From Colius striatus (taxonomy: Eukaryota; Chordata; Aves; Coliiformes; Coliidae), in the NCBI RefSeq assembly GCF_028858725.1, contig NC_084764.1:19705501-19769500 (forward strand): a stretch of DNA of 64,000 nt. The letters are read 5' to 3'. A program made the translations under genes and the position numbers. How positions within the stretch are numbered: the stretch's first letter is position 1; each line of letters opens with the position of its first letter. Under the pieces are notes generated by a model. It was not told where the DNA came from and ran no database searches. It was given only the letters and a program-made list of their open reading frames with translations. This document shows, one piece after another, positions 21,716 to 36,700 of the stretch.

Positions 21716-24700
21716 GTACTGCGGGCGCCCGCTGGGCAGCACGTCAGAGTGGCGGGAGCCGCGGCGGTTCCCTCACCGCCCAGCGCGCTGCTCTCCGCAA
21801 GAGACCGGACCCAACCCCCCGGCTCCGGTGGCTGCTGGTGCCCACCCCCGCCTTGACCCCGCCCACCCCCGCCGCTCCAGCCCGGCCCGGCCCGGCCCAG
21901 CCCGTGCGCCAGCCCTGCGGCTCGTCTTCGGGCCGGCGGCCGCGGGGAGGGGCGCGGTGGGGCGCACGGGCACGGAAGCTCCCCTTGGGCCTGAGCCGCC
22001 GGCTCCGGAGCCGGCTGACCCCCGGGCTTGGCGGGCCGGGCCGCTCCGCGCCGCGCCGTGGAGGTGCTGTGGGCTGTATCATGCAGGGCTCGAGTGCGTG
22101 GACAGTAGCAGGGGTGTTCACTAAGGTCTACACTTAAAAGCTTGGCGTACTACATACGTGTGCGTGCATGCACCCAAAACACAGGCATACATGTGTTGTA
22201 CATATATACGCATTTTCTCGTATGCAGAGTCATGAGTTTCAATGTGGTATTTTGAGACTTGTCTTCGAAGGGGCATTGGAAGCCCTGCCAGTACTATTGG
22301 CCTCTTTTGCAGAGCGTTTCAACCTCTATTCTGTTGAATGTCGCCTCCTTTTTCCATAGCTTCCTCTGGACTGGAGATTTTGAATTAGTGGGAATCTTAT
22401 TTCTAGGCTTAGTTTCTCTGTGTTAGAATAAGATTATTGGCTTGTAATTACAAGGAGTAAATCATAAAGTGTTCACTTAATGGAAAATGTGCTGATTATC
22501 AGATGCATACATGGGTGCTCTGGAGTCACCAGGGCTTCATACATAAGCTCCTTAAGGAGAATCTATGTCACTAGAAACATTAGCTGAAAAACAGTAGCTT
22601 TATTCGGTGGTCCTAAGGTGTTTCTGACAGCTTAAGTGATTTACAGGGTCTGTTAGGATCCTTTTCCATGCTTGTACTAGGCACATTGACTGGTGTGTGA
22701 GCGTTAGGGGAAGGAGTGGAATGCCATGGACTAGACAAATTAGACAACTGTGAAATTTTATTTTTACATACGTTGTCTTGTGATTGCTTTGTGTGTGTGT
22801 TAAAGTCCTCAATGTACAGGTAATTCTTCATTTTTGTTAAAAAATCTGGGAAATCTTGAATGTTGCAGGGAATGGCCTGTTACAGTGGTTTCATGTGGAC
22901 TTGTGAAATTTGCCATTTTCAGGTTGTTCATGGGCTAGCAAGGTGCTGGAGCCCCACAGGTGTGGTACAGAGACAGCCAAGCTGACACTGCAGAACTAGA
23001 GACTCAACCAGTGCTGGGGAAATGTGGCTGCCATGCTGGGAGACAGTGTATTCACTGCCTTAGACCATGATCGAAGTTAATACTTGCTCTGCACCAGAGC
23101 TGATCCCACAGTTAGAGGCTGTGGTTAATCCAGAAATCCAAGTAATCTGCCCATGGCTTATACAGAACTTTTTGTGGGGGTTTTTTGCTTTTCCCTCCTT
23201 TTTTCCCATTTTACAAATTAGGCTGATGATCCATGATTGGCCACTTGGACTGAATTGCTAGCTACTACTGTCCTGCGTCTCATCCCTACCCACTTCCTGG
23301 TATGCGGTGCTTTCCTGTCCCCTTTCTTGCACTCTTCCTCTTTCAATGTTTGTTGTGCCTTTCTATGCTAAGCTGTCAGAAAAATAACCAATTAAAAAGG
23401 TATCTAGTAAAAACTTCATTGAGATGCCTGATATGTAAACGGGAGGCACTGGTGATTATGTAAACCAGTCGTTACATAGACTGCAGCTCAATAGCAGCAT
23501 AAGTCATAAATTGCATTTTGTGACAATACGTAAACACATCCAACTTATGTCAGTTAACTGGACACCAACAAGTTTCTGTGAATTTGGAAATAATAATTTC
23601 CAAATAATAATTTCACCAGTCTTTGACTGGTGAACTGTGGGTCACATCCAGGTATGGGCTTGAAAGGGTTGACAAAATTAATATAAATTAAGTGATTTTA
23701 TTTCTGTCTATATTAGCAACTGTTTTGTCAAAATAAGAATAGAAAATAAGTAGTTCTGAATAGACCATGCTGAGACCCCTACATCTCCAAAGCAGGGACT
23801 GAATATGTTTGATTGGAAGCTACTGAAGGACAAGTCATGATCTCAAACCCTTGTGTTCTCCCTATATTTTGGAACACATTTGGCAGGTTTTGGGAATGAA
23901 GTTTTGGGTTTTATTTGATAGGAAAAGAACTTGGTTTGTGTTCATTGAAACTGCTGCAAATTGTCCCAGTACTTGTTAAGCTGGACCAGTCATGGGACTA
24001 CCTTCATAGATAAACTCTACTGAAACTTCAACATACATGCACAAATTTTGTAAATAGTTTGGTTGTTGTAGGTGGAGAGTTTATTGATATAATTATAGAT
24101 TTGCTACTAAGGAAGGCTGATCATTCTTTCCTAACCCTCATTCTCTCAAAGGCCAGAAAAATGTGCTTAAACCATCTCAGTTATTTTGATGAAACCTAAA
24201 CTTAGGCAGCATTAGTGTGTGCTGGTGGTTATGCTGGGGAAAAAAATGAACTTGAGTGGGCTGGAAGTAATCATGCTTTAAGCTGGAAAAGCATATCTGA
24301 TTATATCCCTGTTTACACAACAATCTTCTCTGTTCCTTTCAGATGTGACTTACAAAAGTGTGCTACAGTTATTTTATTGGACTAAAGAGAATATTGTATT
24401 TTGGGAAAGGAATTCATGGAGATAGCTTTTTACAAAGTTCTGGTGTGAAAAGCTTGTTACATCTTTCAGGGGAAAAAAGAGAGTGTTAGGGAGGAATACA
24501 CAAGCTTCTCGGGCAGTAGATGAGTGAGACGGGGTTGTGAAAGACACCCTGATGAGTTCCAGGAGCAGCACAGGGTATTGTAGCCTTCTGATATGTATTG
24601 TAGCTGTTCTCTTTTTAGGGGAATGCCCTTTGTTCTAACGTGTATTGTAGGTAGACATGCACGCACCCACACACAGACACACACACACACTCACTCATCC

Positions 24701-27700
24701 TCACAACAGATGTAAACTTAACTCTTCCTCTCCTCTGACTCCCTGTCTTTGGCAAAGAGAGGATTGTCTCTGTTAGTTCCAGCTTTGAAGTTTACTCTTT
24801 TTCAAAACTTGCATTTACTCCTATTTCTGGTTGTACTAAATGATATTTTTAAAGAAAACTTCGAAGTTTACATGTCCTCAAAGACACTTTGATGATTTTT
24901 TTATTGAAGGCAAATAATTTTGTTGTCTTGCCCTTGTCTCAGTTTCTTCTGGGATTAGGGAGGAGGAAGGAGGAATTGTGTTTTGAGTGAATTTAGTCTG
25001 TGAATGTTTCTTTAAAAAAAATACAAGAATCTCTCCAAGTAATTTCTGTTCCATTCCACAGAGAAATGCTTTTAATAGAGCACTTAAAAAGTGATGATGG
25101 CAGGAAATTGAATGCTTGTCTCATTGTCTTGAAAAATATGAATGTACTCCATGGAAGCATATTGCACATACAGAGATGATTAACACTGCAAGAAATGTCT
25201 TAATTAAAATAAGTAATAATAATAAAAAAAAAGAGATTTGAAGTAAAGGATTTTTGTTTTATAGATGTGTCATGTACTTGCATTCTGCTTTTTTCCTGCA
25301 TTTTTTAATGTGGAAGACGCAGTTAGACAAAGCATAAACTTGTCCTTGAGAGCTTGAACTGTTTCTATCTTGTTCTTTTTGATGCTGTGTGTTTAGTATA
25401 AGTTTTTTTATTGATCAGGATATAAAATAGCATATTAGTGATGATTAGTGATTAAAAAAGCCACAAGTTATGCTTACCATCCCAGATGAGAATTTTGGCA
25501 TTTTTTAGAGTGCTTTATATAGGCCACAGCTTATAAAAAAAACCCCCTGTTTTAGACAGCGTTACATTTTTAGTGCTAGGGGCTTTTTTTGTTTTTAAAC
25601 CAAGCTGCTCTAGTTACTGTCTTGGACTGCTTGAATATAGTAGGAAAAGAATTACTGTGATTTTTTAAAATGTTTAAAAATGCCCTAAATACTTTGTGCA
25701 GTATGAAACTTCTTGGGAAATCTGAAGTATTGAGACAGGATCGGCATATTAGCAAGTGTTTTAATATGAAATGAGGAATCTTCTGCCTCTAGTGCTATAA
25801 ATTTTCATCTGGAAAGTCCTGAGATTTCATCCTTTTTTGATACTTTTTCAATACTGCATGTTCCCTAATCTGTATGCTGTCCCATGCCATGGGGAAGAAT
25901 TTCCATAACTGGGGAATTAAAGATATTTCAGGACTCAGAAATTCTTCCTTATGAACGTTACCAGAGGCAGAATTAAAATGATACAATTGAAGAATGGCTT
26001 AGCATGTGAATTGTCATTCAGTATGATGATAAGTAGGCTGTAAACTTCCAGGCAGAAAGTCAAAGACTTTGGAGTGTACGCGTAGCTGAGGGGACTGGAG
26101 AGAGCTATGTGCAATTTCAAGGTCTACAAGAGTCAGCTGTGCCCTCAGATACCAATGCTTTATAGTTGCCTTGCAACATGAGTTTGAAATGTAAGATCCA
26201 GTGCCCTTCACCTCAGTGATCACCACAGTGATCCTCAGCCAGCATTGCAGTTCTAATCTGTTTTCTTTGATTTGTAGTTTCTAAACATACACAGTCAATA
26301 AAATCCATGTTAATTTAAGGAAAAGCTTCTGAGTGAATTCCCTGCTAAAACAGAATTACAACCAAAAGAATATCTGAACATGTCTGAAACACATATTTGA
26401 GAATAAAGTGGACGAGCTATTGATATCCCAGTGCTTGCTCCTGTCTGTCTTTGTGAGGAAGTACCTTCACTTTTTAAAGCAGCTTTATTTCTATAGTACA
26501 GAAATGCTTTAGACACCTCTTTGAGTAATACAGCTGCTACATTCCTTAAATTTGGCCAAGCTGAAAGTTGTCCAATCAATTTTAGCTTGAGTATTATGTC
26601 AGACAGCCAAGTGAAACTTTGCTCTTTAATCTGATTTTCAACTTTATTCCAGGATTCAGGATGTACCTTACTTTTAAGAACAATATTTTAAAATAAAATA
26701 GTATCTCTTAACCTGATTCTCTCTCTTTCCCAACCCTCCCAGTGTGCTGAGCATTCAGTGTATTTATCATGTTTTGAAACTTGGTACACACTTGTCTTTT
26801 TTGTTTGTACTAAATATAAGGTAACAAACTGCAGTAGGTCTTAGGTTTGGACTTGGAGATACCATTGTAATAGAGATTAATACTGTCCTACTGCCTGCTA
26901 GTTTTCATGTCCAGGCAGAGAAGGCTAGTGTAGTTTTTAGTCTTAAGAGTTTGTGATGATTCCAGGAAGAAGTTATGTGAGGAAGACTTCAGACATGAGG
27001 CCTGAGTGGAAGATCTGAGTTAATCAGATCCTCCAAAGTAGCTATGCTTGCCCTGAAGCTACATCTTTCACCTCATCACCTTTGCAAATTGCAATCCTCT
27101 TTGTAAAACAATAAGGATGAACGCTTACATGCTGCTTTCTGTAGCTGATCTAGGAGACATAAAGCAGCTGAATATGTCAGTTGTAAAAATGTGAGTAAGG
27201 AAGAAGCAAAAGGCTCAGATTTGTGTGGGGTCTAGAAGAGTGAGTCCAGGCAATCTCTGCTTGGCTCAGGATCCTACTCTGCATTTCTGTCAGGAGTCAA
27301 CATGGACTCCTTAGGACAGCCCCTTCTCTGAAGCACTTGGACTTTTTGCACCAGTTCGGCCCCAGTTCCCCTCTGCCTGGCCATCCCACCTTGAGGTCTT
27401 CCACTGGTTGATAATTGGTTAGGTGTACCATAACTGTAGAGGGCTAATTTCTGGAGATACTGCTGCTATAAAGCTGTCTCAGGACATCTTCAGCTTCTGA
27501 ATATGGCTTTTTTTTTTTTTTTTTTTTTTGATGTCTTCTGGGAAGAGTGGGAAAGAGTGAAAAAAAAAAAAGGAAATGGAGGATACAACTGATGTTTAGT
27601 AACATTGGATGTCACTATGGCAAATGGCAAAATTTTTGTCCCAAAAGTATTTATTATACTTCAACGTTGTGTTCACTAGGTAAATGAAGAAAAAAAATTG

Positions 27701-30700
27701 TAATATAAATTAAACAAAGTCTGTGGAAAGAATTTAATGTTAATTACTATTGCTGCATAAAAACATATAAAATAAGTTTCTGCAAAATTCTGCACTTTGT
27801 AGGTGTCGTGGTTTAACTCTGGTGAGCAGCTAAGCACCATGCAGCCACTCGCCCACCTCTCTCCATAGTGGGATGGGGAGGAGCATTGAGGGGGAGGAGA
27901 AAGTAAAACTTGTAGGGTGAGATAAGGGCAGGATAATAACTAAAGTAAAATATAATAAATAAATAATAGTTGCAAAGGAATATAGTAAAAGAGAGAGAAA
28001 TAAAAGACAAGTGATGCCCAGTGCAGTTGTTCACTGACCAATGCCTGAGCAGCCATCTGCCCCGCCCCACCAACTCCCCCGTTTTTGTACTGGATATGAC
28101 ATCTACGGTATGGAATAGCCCGTTGCCTATTTTGGGTCAGCTGTCTCAGCCATCCTTCCTTCCAGCTTCTTGCCAGCAGAGCATGGGAAACTTGAGAGCT
28201 TCCCTTAGGATAAGCTCTAATTAACAACAACTAAACCATCAGTGCATTATCAAGATTATTCTCACACTAAATCCAAAACACAGCACTACCATAGAATGGT
28301 AGGGTTGGATGGGACCTTTAGAGATCAACTAGTCCAACCTCTGCAGAAGCAGATCAACCTAGATCAGGTCGCATAAGAACATGTCCAGGTGGGTCTTGGA
28401 AGACCTCCAAGGAAGGAGACTCCACAACCCCTCTGGGCAGCCTGTGCCAGGGCTCCCTCACCTGAACAGTGAAATAGTTTTTCTTATATTTAAGTGGAAC
28501 TTTTTGTGTTCCAGCTTCATCCTATTACCACTTGTCCTGTTGATAGATACAATAGAAAAAAGGGATGTCCTAACCTCCTGACACCCACCCTTTAGATATT
28601 TGTAAATATTAATGACATCCTCCCTCAGTCTTCTCTTTTCTAGACTAAACAGCCCCAGTTCCTGCAGCCTTTCCTCATATGGAAGATGTTCCAGTCCCCT
28701 GATCATCTTAGTGGCCCTGTGCTAGACTCTCTCCAGAAGTGCCCTGTACCTCTTGAGCTGGAGAGCCCAGAACTGGACACAGGACTCCAGATGAGGCCTC
28801 ACCAGGGCAGAGTAGAGAGGGAGCAGAACCTCCCTCAACCTGCTGGCCACTGTACTGGCTTCTGAGAAGAAAATTAACTATTCCAGCTGAAATCAGGACA
28901 GCAGATTGGAAAATGTTTCATTAGAAATGGAGTAATTTTAAATGGTCATTAGGTTGAACTACAGATATTTCTACATGAATATTTAATCTTCAAAGAACTC
29001 TCCAAATTGTACAGGTTGAAACATGGTTTCAAAACCAAGTGTTTCCATTTTTTTTTTTTTAAGGCTATTAATAATGCAGAACCTTGAATTTTTTATGACA
29101 AATGTAACATTGAACTGTGCTTGCTTTCCAGGTATTGCTTTTGCTCATAGTCACTCAGGATACACTTGATACACAGTGCTGGCTAACAACCCTTATTGCT
29201 CTATTGTGCTTGTAGTCTGGTATGATATACAGTGTTTAGTTTTTCTGTTTCATTCTTAGGTACACTTTGCTTTACTAGCCATAAAATTTAACCTCTTGGA
29301 GTCTTACAGTGATGTTATTTCTTCTTTTGAGGAAGAAAAGGTGTTGTTTATGGGATTTCTTCTATAATTAGATTTAAGTTTCTTACTTTGTAGCTTATAT
29401 GGCAAGCAGTTTCTCATATTCTGCTATAAGGTAATATAATGGATAATCTTCTCATGTCTAAAATTCAGGCTTGCTTCAAATTCATTAGAAGCAAAATATG
29501 CAGTTTATTTGGTTATACATTAGATCATTTGAAACAAATTACCTTTTTTTTATTCTTAGAAATGGATGATGAGGACTGTGAAAGAAGAAGAATGGAGTGC
29601 TTAGATGAAATGTCCAATCTTGAAAAGCAATTTACAGATCTTAAAGATCAGTAAGTATTTTAATTTTTTAAGTGGCTCATGTGAGGTTGCATTCCATGAG
29701 AATATTGTGTGCAGCTGGTGTTTCTTGTCTTTCATATATGTGGATGCTACTTCTGGAGAAGTGTAAGGATTGGATATTTTGAAATTACTTGCTCTAGAAT
29801 ACTTTTATTTCTTTGTTTACTGTTTTGCTTTAATAATTATTTTGAAGTGTTGTTGCATCAAAATTGATACCAATTAAAGATTCTTGTGATTACTGCGAAC
29901 TGGATACCAATACTAAAAAGGATGTAAATACTCTCTGTTGGTAGTTTGTCATAATATCTATAAGAGTAGTAAAGACCTAGTAAGTAAAAGTGATGATATT
30001 AATAGCCACAGTTAGTGAAAAGTCAATCTCGTTTGTATTAGAGCCAGTCTTTTGTATGTAGTTTAAGATGACTTTTTTCCACATGTATCCAGACAAGCTA
30101 GATACATCTGTTCCAATTTAAATAGGTGGTAAGTTGGCAACTAACTTAATCAGTTGCCTGTCAAGTCAAACTTTGAGGAGACATTATTTATTCTTGGGCA
30201 TGTATTTTAATTGCAAATCTAGTCAGTTGTCATTACATTTCAGATGCATATTTATATTGTGAGATAATTCTTTATATTACAGAACTGAGACATACAACTT
30301 GCTTTACCTAACAGGACACTGTGAGGTCTAATAGGGTCTGGAAAGAATTTCCCAACAAGCAGTGTCTAGAGAAGACTGTTTGTCCTGCTCTTCTTTTTGG
30401 GATGAGCATAAAGCAACTTGGGAAATGGAAGCAACTCTTCCATCAAGTCCTACTCTTCCATCTGTTGGACAGCTTGGAAAACTGGCAGCATTTTTTGGAA
30501 ACAAACATTTAAGGAGTGAATATGAAGAAAAGTGGTTTTGGGAGGAAGGAAACAAGTATTTTTTGATTTTTAGGGATTGTGAATGGTGTTTGGGAGGTTG
30601 TAAGGCTGTGATGTATGAGGAGGAAAGCATTGTGTAGATAAACATGTAAAAGAATGAGATAAACCAGATTTACAGTGGTTGATAGCAGTTATCCATTTTA

Positions 30701-33700
30701 GGCAAGTCATTATTTGAAAGTACCAAATAAACAATTCTAGTCCATCAGGTCTTGTATGGTACCAATTGTTGGCAGCACCCAGTCCATAACTGCTTGCTCT
30801 GATGTAGCTGGAACTCGGTACTTTGTAATCAAATGTCACGTGCACTGCATAGCCATACTTATGTTCTAGCTAAATAATTCTATAGCTCTGTGTTAACCAC
30901 TGTTGTGCATAGCATACTCATCAAGGTTTGAACCCAGCAAATTGGGTTTGGATCAGCTGTGGGCTATATCAGTTAAGTTGCATGGATAAGTTGCATGTAT
31001 CACTAACAGATTGTGCATAAGAAGAGGGGAGCGATCACTCACTGTTGCTTGGTTAGGTACATGTGCTTGAACTATGGAGCTGTCATCACAGTAAAATTAA
31101 CAGGCTGATGAAAAATGGACAGTAAATATTTGTCAAGAAGATCTTGATGTATCAATGTATACATGAGCTTTCTCCTGTAATTCATTACTTAACCTACGCA
31201 CTTTAAACAAGTAAAAAAGCACCGTCCCTATCCCAAACATATCTGTAATATCTGTGTAAACAGAGACAACAAAGATATGTTTACCTGTGTAAACAGCTAG
31301 CATCTGATATGTTCATAACACCTATAACAGAGTTGGTACATGTTTACCTTCTTTCTACAGCTTTTGATTGTGCCATGCAAGGTTAAAAATTGAAACAGGT
31401 AAAGCTGCTTATATTGATTCTGCCATTGAACACTTTTCCAGATATCAAAGACTGGAGCTTTATTGTGATTTAAATATATTTAATTGATATCACATTAAAT
31501 TATTCAAAAAAGCAAGCAAGTTTCTTCCTTGTCTACCAGGAAATATCAGCTTTTATAGAAGGAATGAATTTTAAATAAAATAAAAATATTTTAAATACAC
31601 TTTCTTTTGGCAGGAGTGGAAGCTGTCAGTCACAATTTTTTCCATGATATTTGTGGTGGTATATAATATGTGGATTTTCACAGGAGCTGAAGTAAGGGTT
31701 GCTTCAATAGGAGTCTGCCTTTCGTTTTGCCTTTATTTATGGTAGAGTGGGAGCAGATACGTAAACATGCAAGCAAATGGGCTTTTCCACCCACAAAATG
31801 TGTATCTTTCTCTCCTATGATGTAAGGCATATTTGGTGTAGCACCTTTTCCTGTCTTCTCCTGTGTTGATTCCTACTCCATCTTAATTATACTAATGGCT
31901 ATGCAATTTTCTTCTTCTTTCTTAGAGATGGAGGTGCATTTCATTTTATCTTTACTTTTTCTGCACTTCTGATTGTCTTCATGTGTTTTCCAGAAGGGCT
32001 TAAAAGACATGAGGAATAATGTTAAAAATGAAAATATGTATCGGAAAATTCAATGGTAACAAATCTTTACTTCAGTGGATGTTCCGTAACATTAACAGAG
32101 GGATCCAGAATATTTCTTTTAAAAATGTTTCTTCTGATTAATTTTTTAAAAAATATATTCTATTTATTTTAAGACTGTACAAAGAAAGATTAAGCCAAGT
32201 GGATGCAAAACTGCAAGAGGTCATAGCTGGAAAAGCACCTGAATATTTAGAACCATTGGCAGCTTTACAAGAAAACATGCAAATCCGAACCAAGGTAGCA
32301 GGTAGGCATATAGAATGAGTGTTGCTGTTTCAACGATGTAAACTTTCTGTGCATTTTAAGGTCAATCTTCTTTTTTCTTTACAATTGTTAAAGGAATGTG
32401 TTTTGAACTTAGAAGTACTATGGCATAGTTTTAAATGCAAAACATTTTTTAAATCAAAATGAGTAGGTTGCTTATCTTGTTGCACAAGTTGCCTGATATC
32501 ACACTAAAAATACGCTTTGCTTTATATTTCACTTCATGACTGGCTGTGTAGTAAGCAGAGAATTATTGAATTAAAAACAGTAATAATTTTTATTAGTCAT
32601 AAGATTTAGGATCGAGTCTGTACATTGGTCACTGTTGAAATGACCAATGTAGGTGCTATCTCATGAACTGCTTACTATGTCATCATAGATTATCATGGTT
32701 TTCCTGTTCTTCTAGTCTGTGTTTCTTCTACTCTTCTGCTCTCATCCTGCTGTTCAATCCAGGGAAGGAGGAAAACCCTTGACACCAGCAACTTCTATCT
32801 AAGCTCCTTTTAATTATTAAAATTAGTGTTTAGATGGGCTTTTATGCTTCTAGCAGAAGCGGTCAAGAACTCTTATCTTCTTCTGGGAAACAACCGTATA
32901 GTCATTTTGATGATATTATAGGAAGACAAAGTTCTGTACTTTTCTGTTGTACATTCATTTCATGTTACAACTTTACTCCTTTAGGAGTAATTCCCGTGTC
33001 TATGGGTTACCTAATACAGGCTGTCAGAGAGGCAAAAGGCAGAGAGTCATGATCTCACTAGCCAGGGAACCTATGCCAGTGTCTTTTTTAAAAAATTCAG
33101 AAGAATGGTGCAGGCAAACTGGAAAGTGGCAAGCCTGCTTAGACTTTTTGTAGTACTAGTGCTGTTTCAGTGCTACTCAGTATTTCTTCATTTGTACTTT
33201 GACTTCAGGCTATGAAGAGAAATTGAAATCTTTTTCTCAGCTGGTGACTCAGAATTTGTGGATATTAGGATAGCCCAAAATTACTTGATTAGTCCTATGT
33301 AGCCCATTTGGACTTCACAGAAGGTTTACAGGTCAACTTACAGAAGGTTTGATACAAAAGCAATATTAGTCCAGGCTTTTTATTTTCAGTTTTAAATGTG
33401 GCTGACTGTCAGTGCTTTCATGTGGGTGGGTATGGGTAGGCAGAATATTACACATTCTCCTGATTTGTCTTCAGCAGCACCAAAAAAACATGTTCCAATC
33501 TAAAAAGAGCCCAGGGTATAAAGTACAAAATTTCCCTGAATGTGAGATTAGGAATCAGGAGACTTTTTTTTTTTTCCCCCCTTTTTGTCCTCAACTGAAT
33601 GAGACTGATAAAATTATTTCACAGAAAGCATGAAACAATGGAACAGGCTCTTTTGTTCTTGGTGTTTGAGAGCCTTAACGGAAGTGGGTAGAAGCAGGAC

Positions 33701-36700
33701 TTGTGCTCCAGCAAATAACTCCTAAGAACCTGCTTGTTCATGAGAGAGGAGAGGACGGAATGAGGAAAAAAAAGTTTAGCTAAACATAGTATAGGGGTCT
33801 ATGGATATGATTACATCTGTGGTAGAAAAGACACTCTGCTCTCTAAAGGCATGGAGCACTATACACACCAAATATGAATCTTGACTAATTCAGCAAGTCA
33901 GAAATACAACTGTTTCTTTTAGAAGTATTCATACCTATACTGCTTGATTTAAGGCACATAAGCAGTGATTATAAATTGGTACACCTAGATATGCCAGTCA
34001 GGCATAAATATTGAAAAAAAGAAAGAAAAGCAAGCCAGCAGGATTTAAGGTGTAAGAAAAGAACATTTTGAATTCTAGATCAAAAGTGACCTCACAGCAG
34101 AAAGATGATTGACACAATGCTTTGTTGTTTGTTTTTCAGAGAATTTGCCATTAGCAGTATTGTTCCTCTTGTACTGTATTAATTTATAGTCAAATGAATT
34201 CTTAGGGAAGTTGTTTTTCTGGGTTCTTCAGTTGCTGTACAGCACTGACATGTGTGCAAACTTAACTCCTCAAGATGGTAATGTGGAACAATTTAAGTAT
34301 TTTGTACTGAATGCATTGCATTATTAAATCAAGTTCTATCTAGACTTGCCAGGTATTGGATTTCAGATACCTCTCAGCTGTCTGTTTAGTGGCCACATTT
34401 TCAGAAATGTATAAGAAGTACTCCTAGCAGTCAGAAGCAGTATTGTTATATTGCAAGGTGGTGTTATTTCGTTACAAGAACGAAAGACAGTCTTGTTAAT
34501 TGATGTGATTTGTTTAGGCCATGCATTACAAAGTAAGCCTTATTTCAAATATTCATTTGGAAAGCTTATTCTTTCATTTAATTTTCTAGATATTTAAGAA
34601 CGCTTAAACAAAAAACCTAAAATTTCATGGATTTGAAAAGTGAGGCTATCCAGGATAATTTGATCAGAAATATGAAATAGACCTATTTTGTAAAGTTAGC
34701 ATGTCTGCTGGTGTAATTTGTTGACTAGTGGGGGGAAAAAGTTAAAATACCATTTATTTTTCCTCAGATCTTCAGAATTAATTATTACTTGTTCTTATTT
34801 TTAATCTGTAAAGCAGCTGGCTACTGCAAGTGCCTAACATAATATAGCAGTATTTTCCAGTATGTATGTGTTTTAGTTCTTGAAGGCGGTCGTAATTTAA
34901 GAGAATTCTGAAATTGAATATTAGCTAAGGAAAGTAACATTGCTGTAATTTGTATGATTACAGGTATCTATAGAGAGCTTTGTCTGGAATCTGTGAAGAA
35001 CAAGTATGAATGTGAAATTCAAGCCTCTCGACAGCATTGTGAGGTTGTGCGAGCTATTTTATATTGATAGCTAATCTCTTCTAACTTTACTGTGTGTCAG
35101 TGCATGTTTTTATTATTGCTCTTATTTGTTATTTAAATGCAATTGCTTTGTGATATTTAAGCCTATCCAAGAGGTTGTTCAAAGCATATAAAAATCGGCT
35201 TTGTGTTAATTTGGCTTTGTGTGTAAGTATAGTTAAGATATTTTTTTTTAACAGATAATTTCTTATTAATAGATTCCCACATTATTTTCTTTTACCTTTT
35301 TTGTAAAAAAATTGACAAGAACAGTAACTAAAGTTTATGATACAATTTTATCATAAAGCACCTTACATTTTAACTATAACAACAGTAATAGTAATCATGG
35401 TGATGATGGTGTCTTTTTAAATGCCTTGGACAGCTAGTGATACAGTTGTCATTTCAAAAGCAGTTACAGCAAAAATGTATTTCTCTCCTTGAACAAAAAC
35501 ACTCATGAGGTTCAACAAGGACAAGTGCAGAGTCCTGCATCTGGGAAGGAACAACCTCATGCACCAGTACAGACTGGGGGTCGAACTGCTGAAGAGCAGC
35601 TCTGCAGAGAGAGACCTGGGAGTCCTGATTGATAATAAACTAAACATGAGTGAGCAATGTGCCCTTGTGGCCAAGAAGGCCAATGGCATCCTGGGATGCA
35701 TTAAGAAGAGTGTGGCCAGCAGGTCAAGGGAGGTTCTGCTCCCTCTCTACTCTGCCCTGGTGAGGCCTCATCTGGAGTCCTGTGTCCAGTTCTGGGGTCC
35801 CTAGCTCAAGAGGTACAGGGAAGTGCTGGAGAGAGTCCAGCACAGGGCCACCAAGATGATCAAGGGACAGGAACATCTTTCATACGAGGAAAGGCTGCAG
35901 GAACTGGGGCTGTTTAGTCTAGAAAAGAGAAGACTGAGAGGGAATCTTATGAATATTTACAAATATCTAATGGTGGGTGTCAGGAGGTTGGGACATCCCT
36001 TTTTTCTATAGTAGCTATCAACAGGACAAGTGGTAATGGGATGAAGCTGGAACACAAAAAGTTCCACTTAAATATAAGAAAAAACTATTTCACTGTTCAG
36101 GTGAGGGAGCCCTGGCACAGGCTGCCCAGAGGGGTTGTGGAGTCTCCTTCCTTGGAGGTCTTCAAGACCCACCTGGACATGTTCCTGTATGACCTGATCT
36201 AGGTAGACCTGCTTCTGCAGAGGTTGGACTAGGTGATCTCTAGAGGTCCCATTCAACCCTACCCTTCTATGATTTCAATTTAAGCATCTAAATACTGAAT
36301 ACTGTAGTGGAAGTACTGAAGTACGTATATGTCCAGTGCTGTAATAGTGCTGCTTATATGCTGAGGTTTGTATCATAGCAGTCCTCAGCCCCCTGTTACT
36401 GGTGTTAAAGTTCTTTTCTTCTGAGTGGTTCACCATATTCCTGAAGTCCATAGCTCCTGCTATACCAATAAAGCAAGAGTGTACTTTAAAAAACATTCAG
36501 TTTTCTTGATGCCTCAGGAGAGAACAAGGTAGAATAAAGGACTTCTTATTACTGATGGTCTTCATTCCTGTGAATACTCCTGAGGTTGGATGGGATCTTA
36601 TAACACTTACAGGGTTTCTCATTTGTGATTAAGTGATTTACTTTGGTTATGTGTTATCCCTCTTTAAGGTGGTCCTTGTCTCTTGTTTTGCTGTTATTTG

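Larger units (their letters stand above)
21030..22080 (+). promoter_or_regulatory. BRMS1L: CpG-island promoter of BRMS1L
   Basis: CpG- and GC-rich sequence around BRMS1L exon 1. It holds a ZNF143/THAP11-type site at 21388-21407, GC boxes at about 21469-21510 and a short CGG run just before the ATG (21532-21546), probably 5' UTR. There is no TATA box. The transcription start is likely between about 21410 and 21520, by inference from the motif positions. Confidence 0.85.
21716..29559 (+). other. BRMS1L: BRMS1L intron 1 (7.8 kb)
   Basis: GT-AG intron. It starts in the CpG island and turns AT-rich after about 22.1 kb. It holds alternating purine/pyrimidine sequence near 22150-22215, a CA microsatellite at 24664-24698, a T22 run at 27508-27529, and a minus-strand solo LTR (27804-28900) broken by a CR1 (28291-28852). 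I see no other exon. Confidence 0.85.

Noticed and set aside
20710..22137. 475-codon plus frame that runs through the BRMS1L CpG island and exon 1
   Set aside because: It reads past the exon 1 donor into intron 1 and begins in unique spacer. Openness follows from GC content. Only the 136 nt of exon 1 match the family.
25436..25540. RTGATGA motifs as a possible box C/D snoRNA in BRMS1L intron 1 (also 25092, 35398 and 43497)
   Set aside because: No CTGA box at a fitting distance and no terminal stem.
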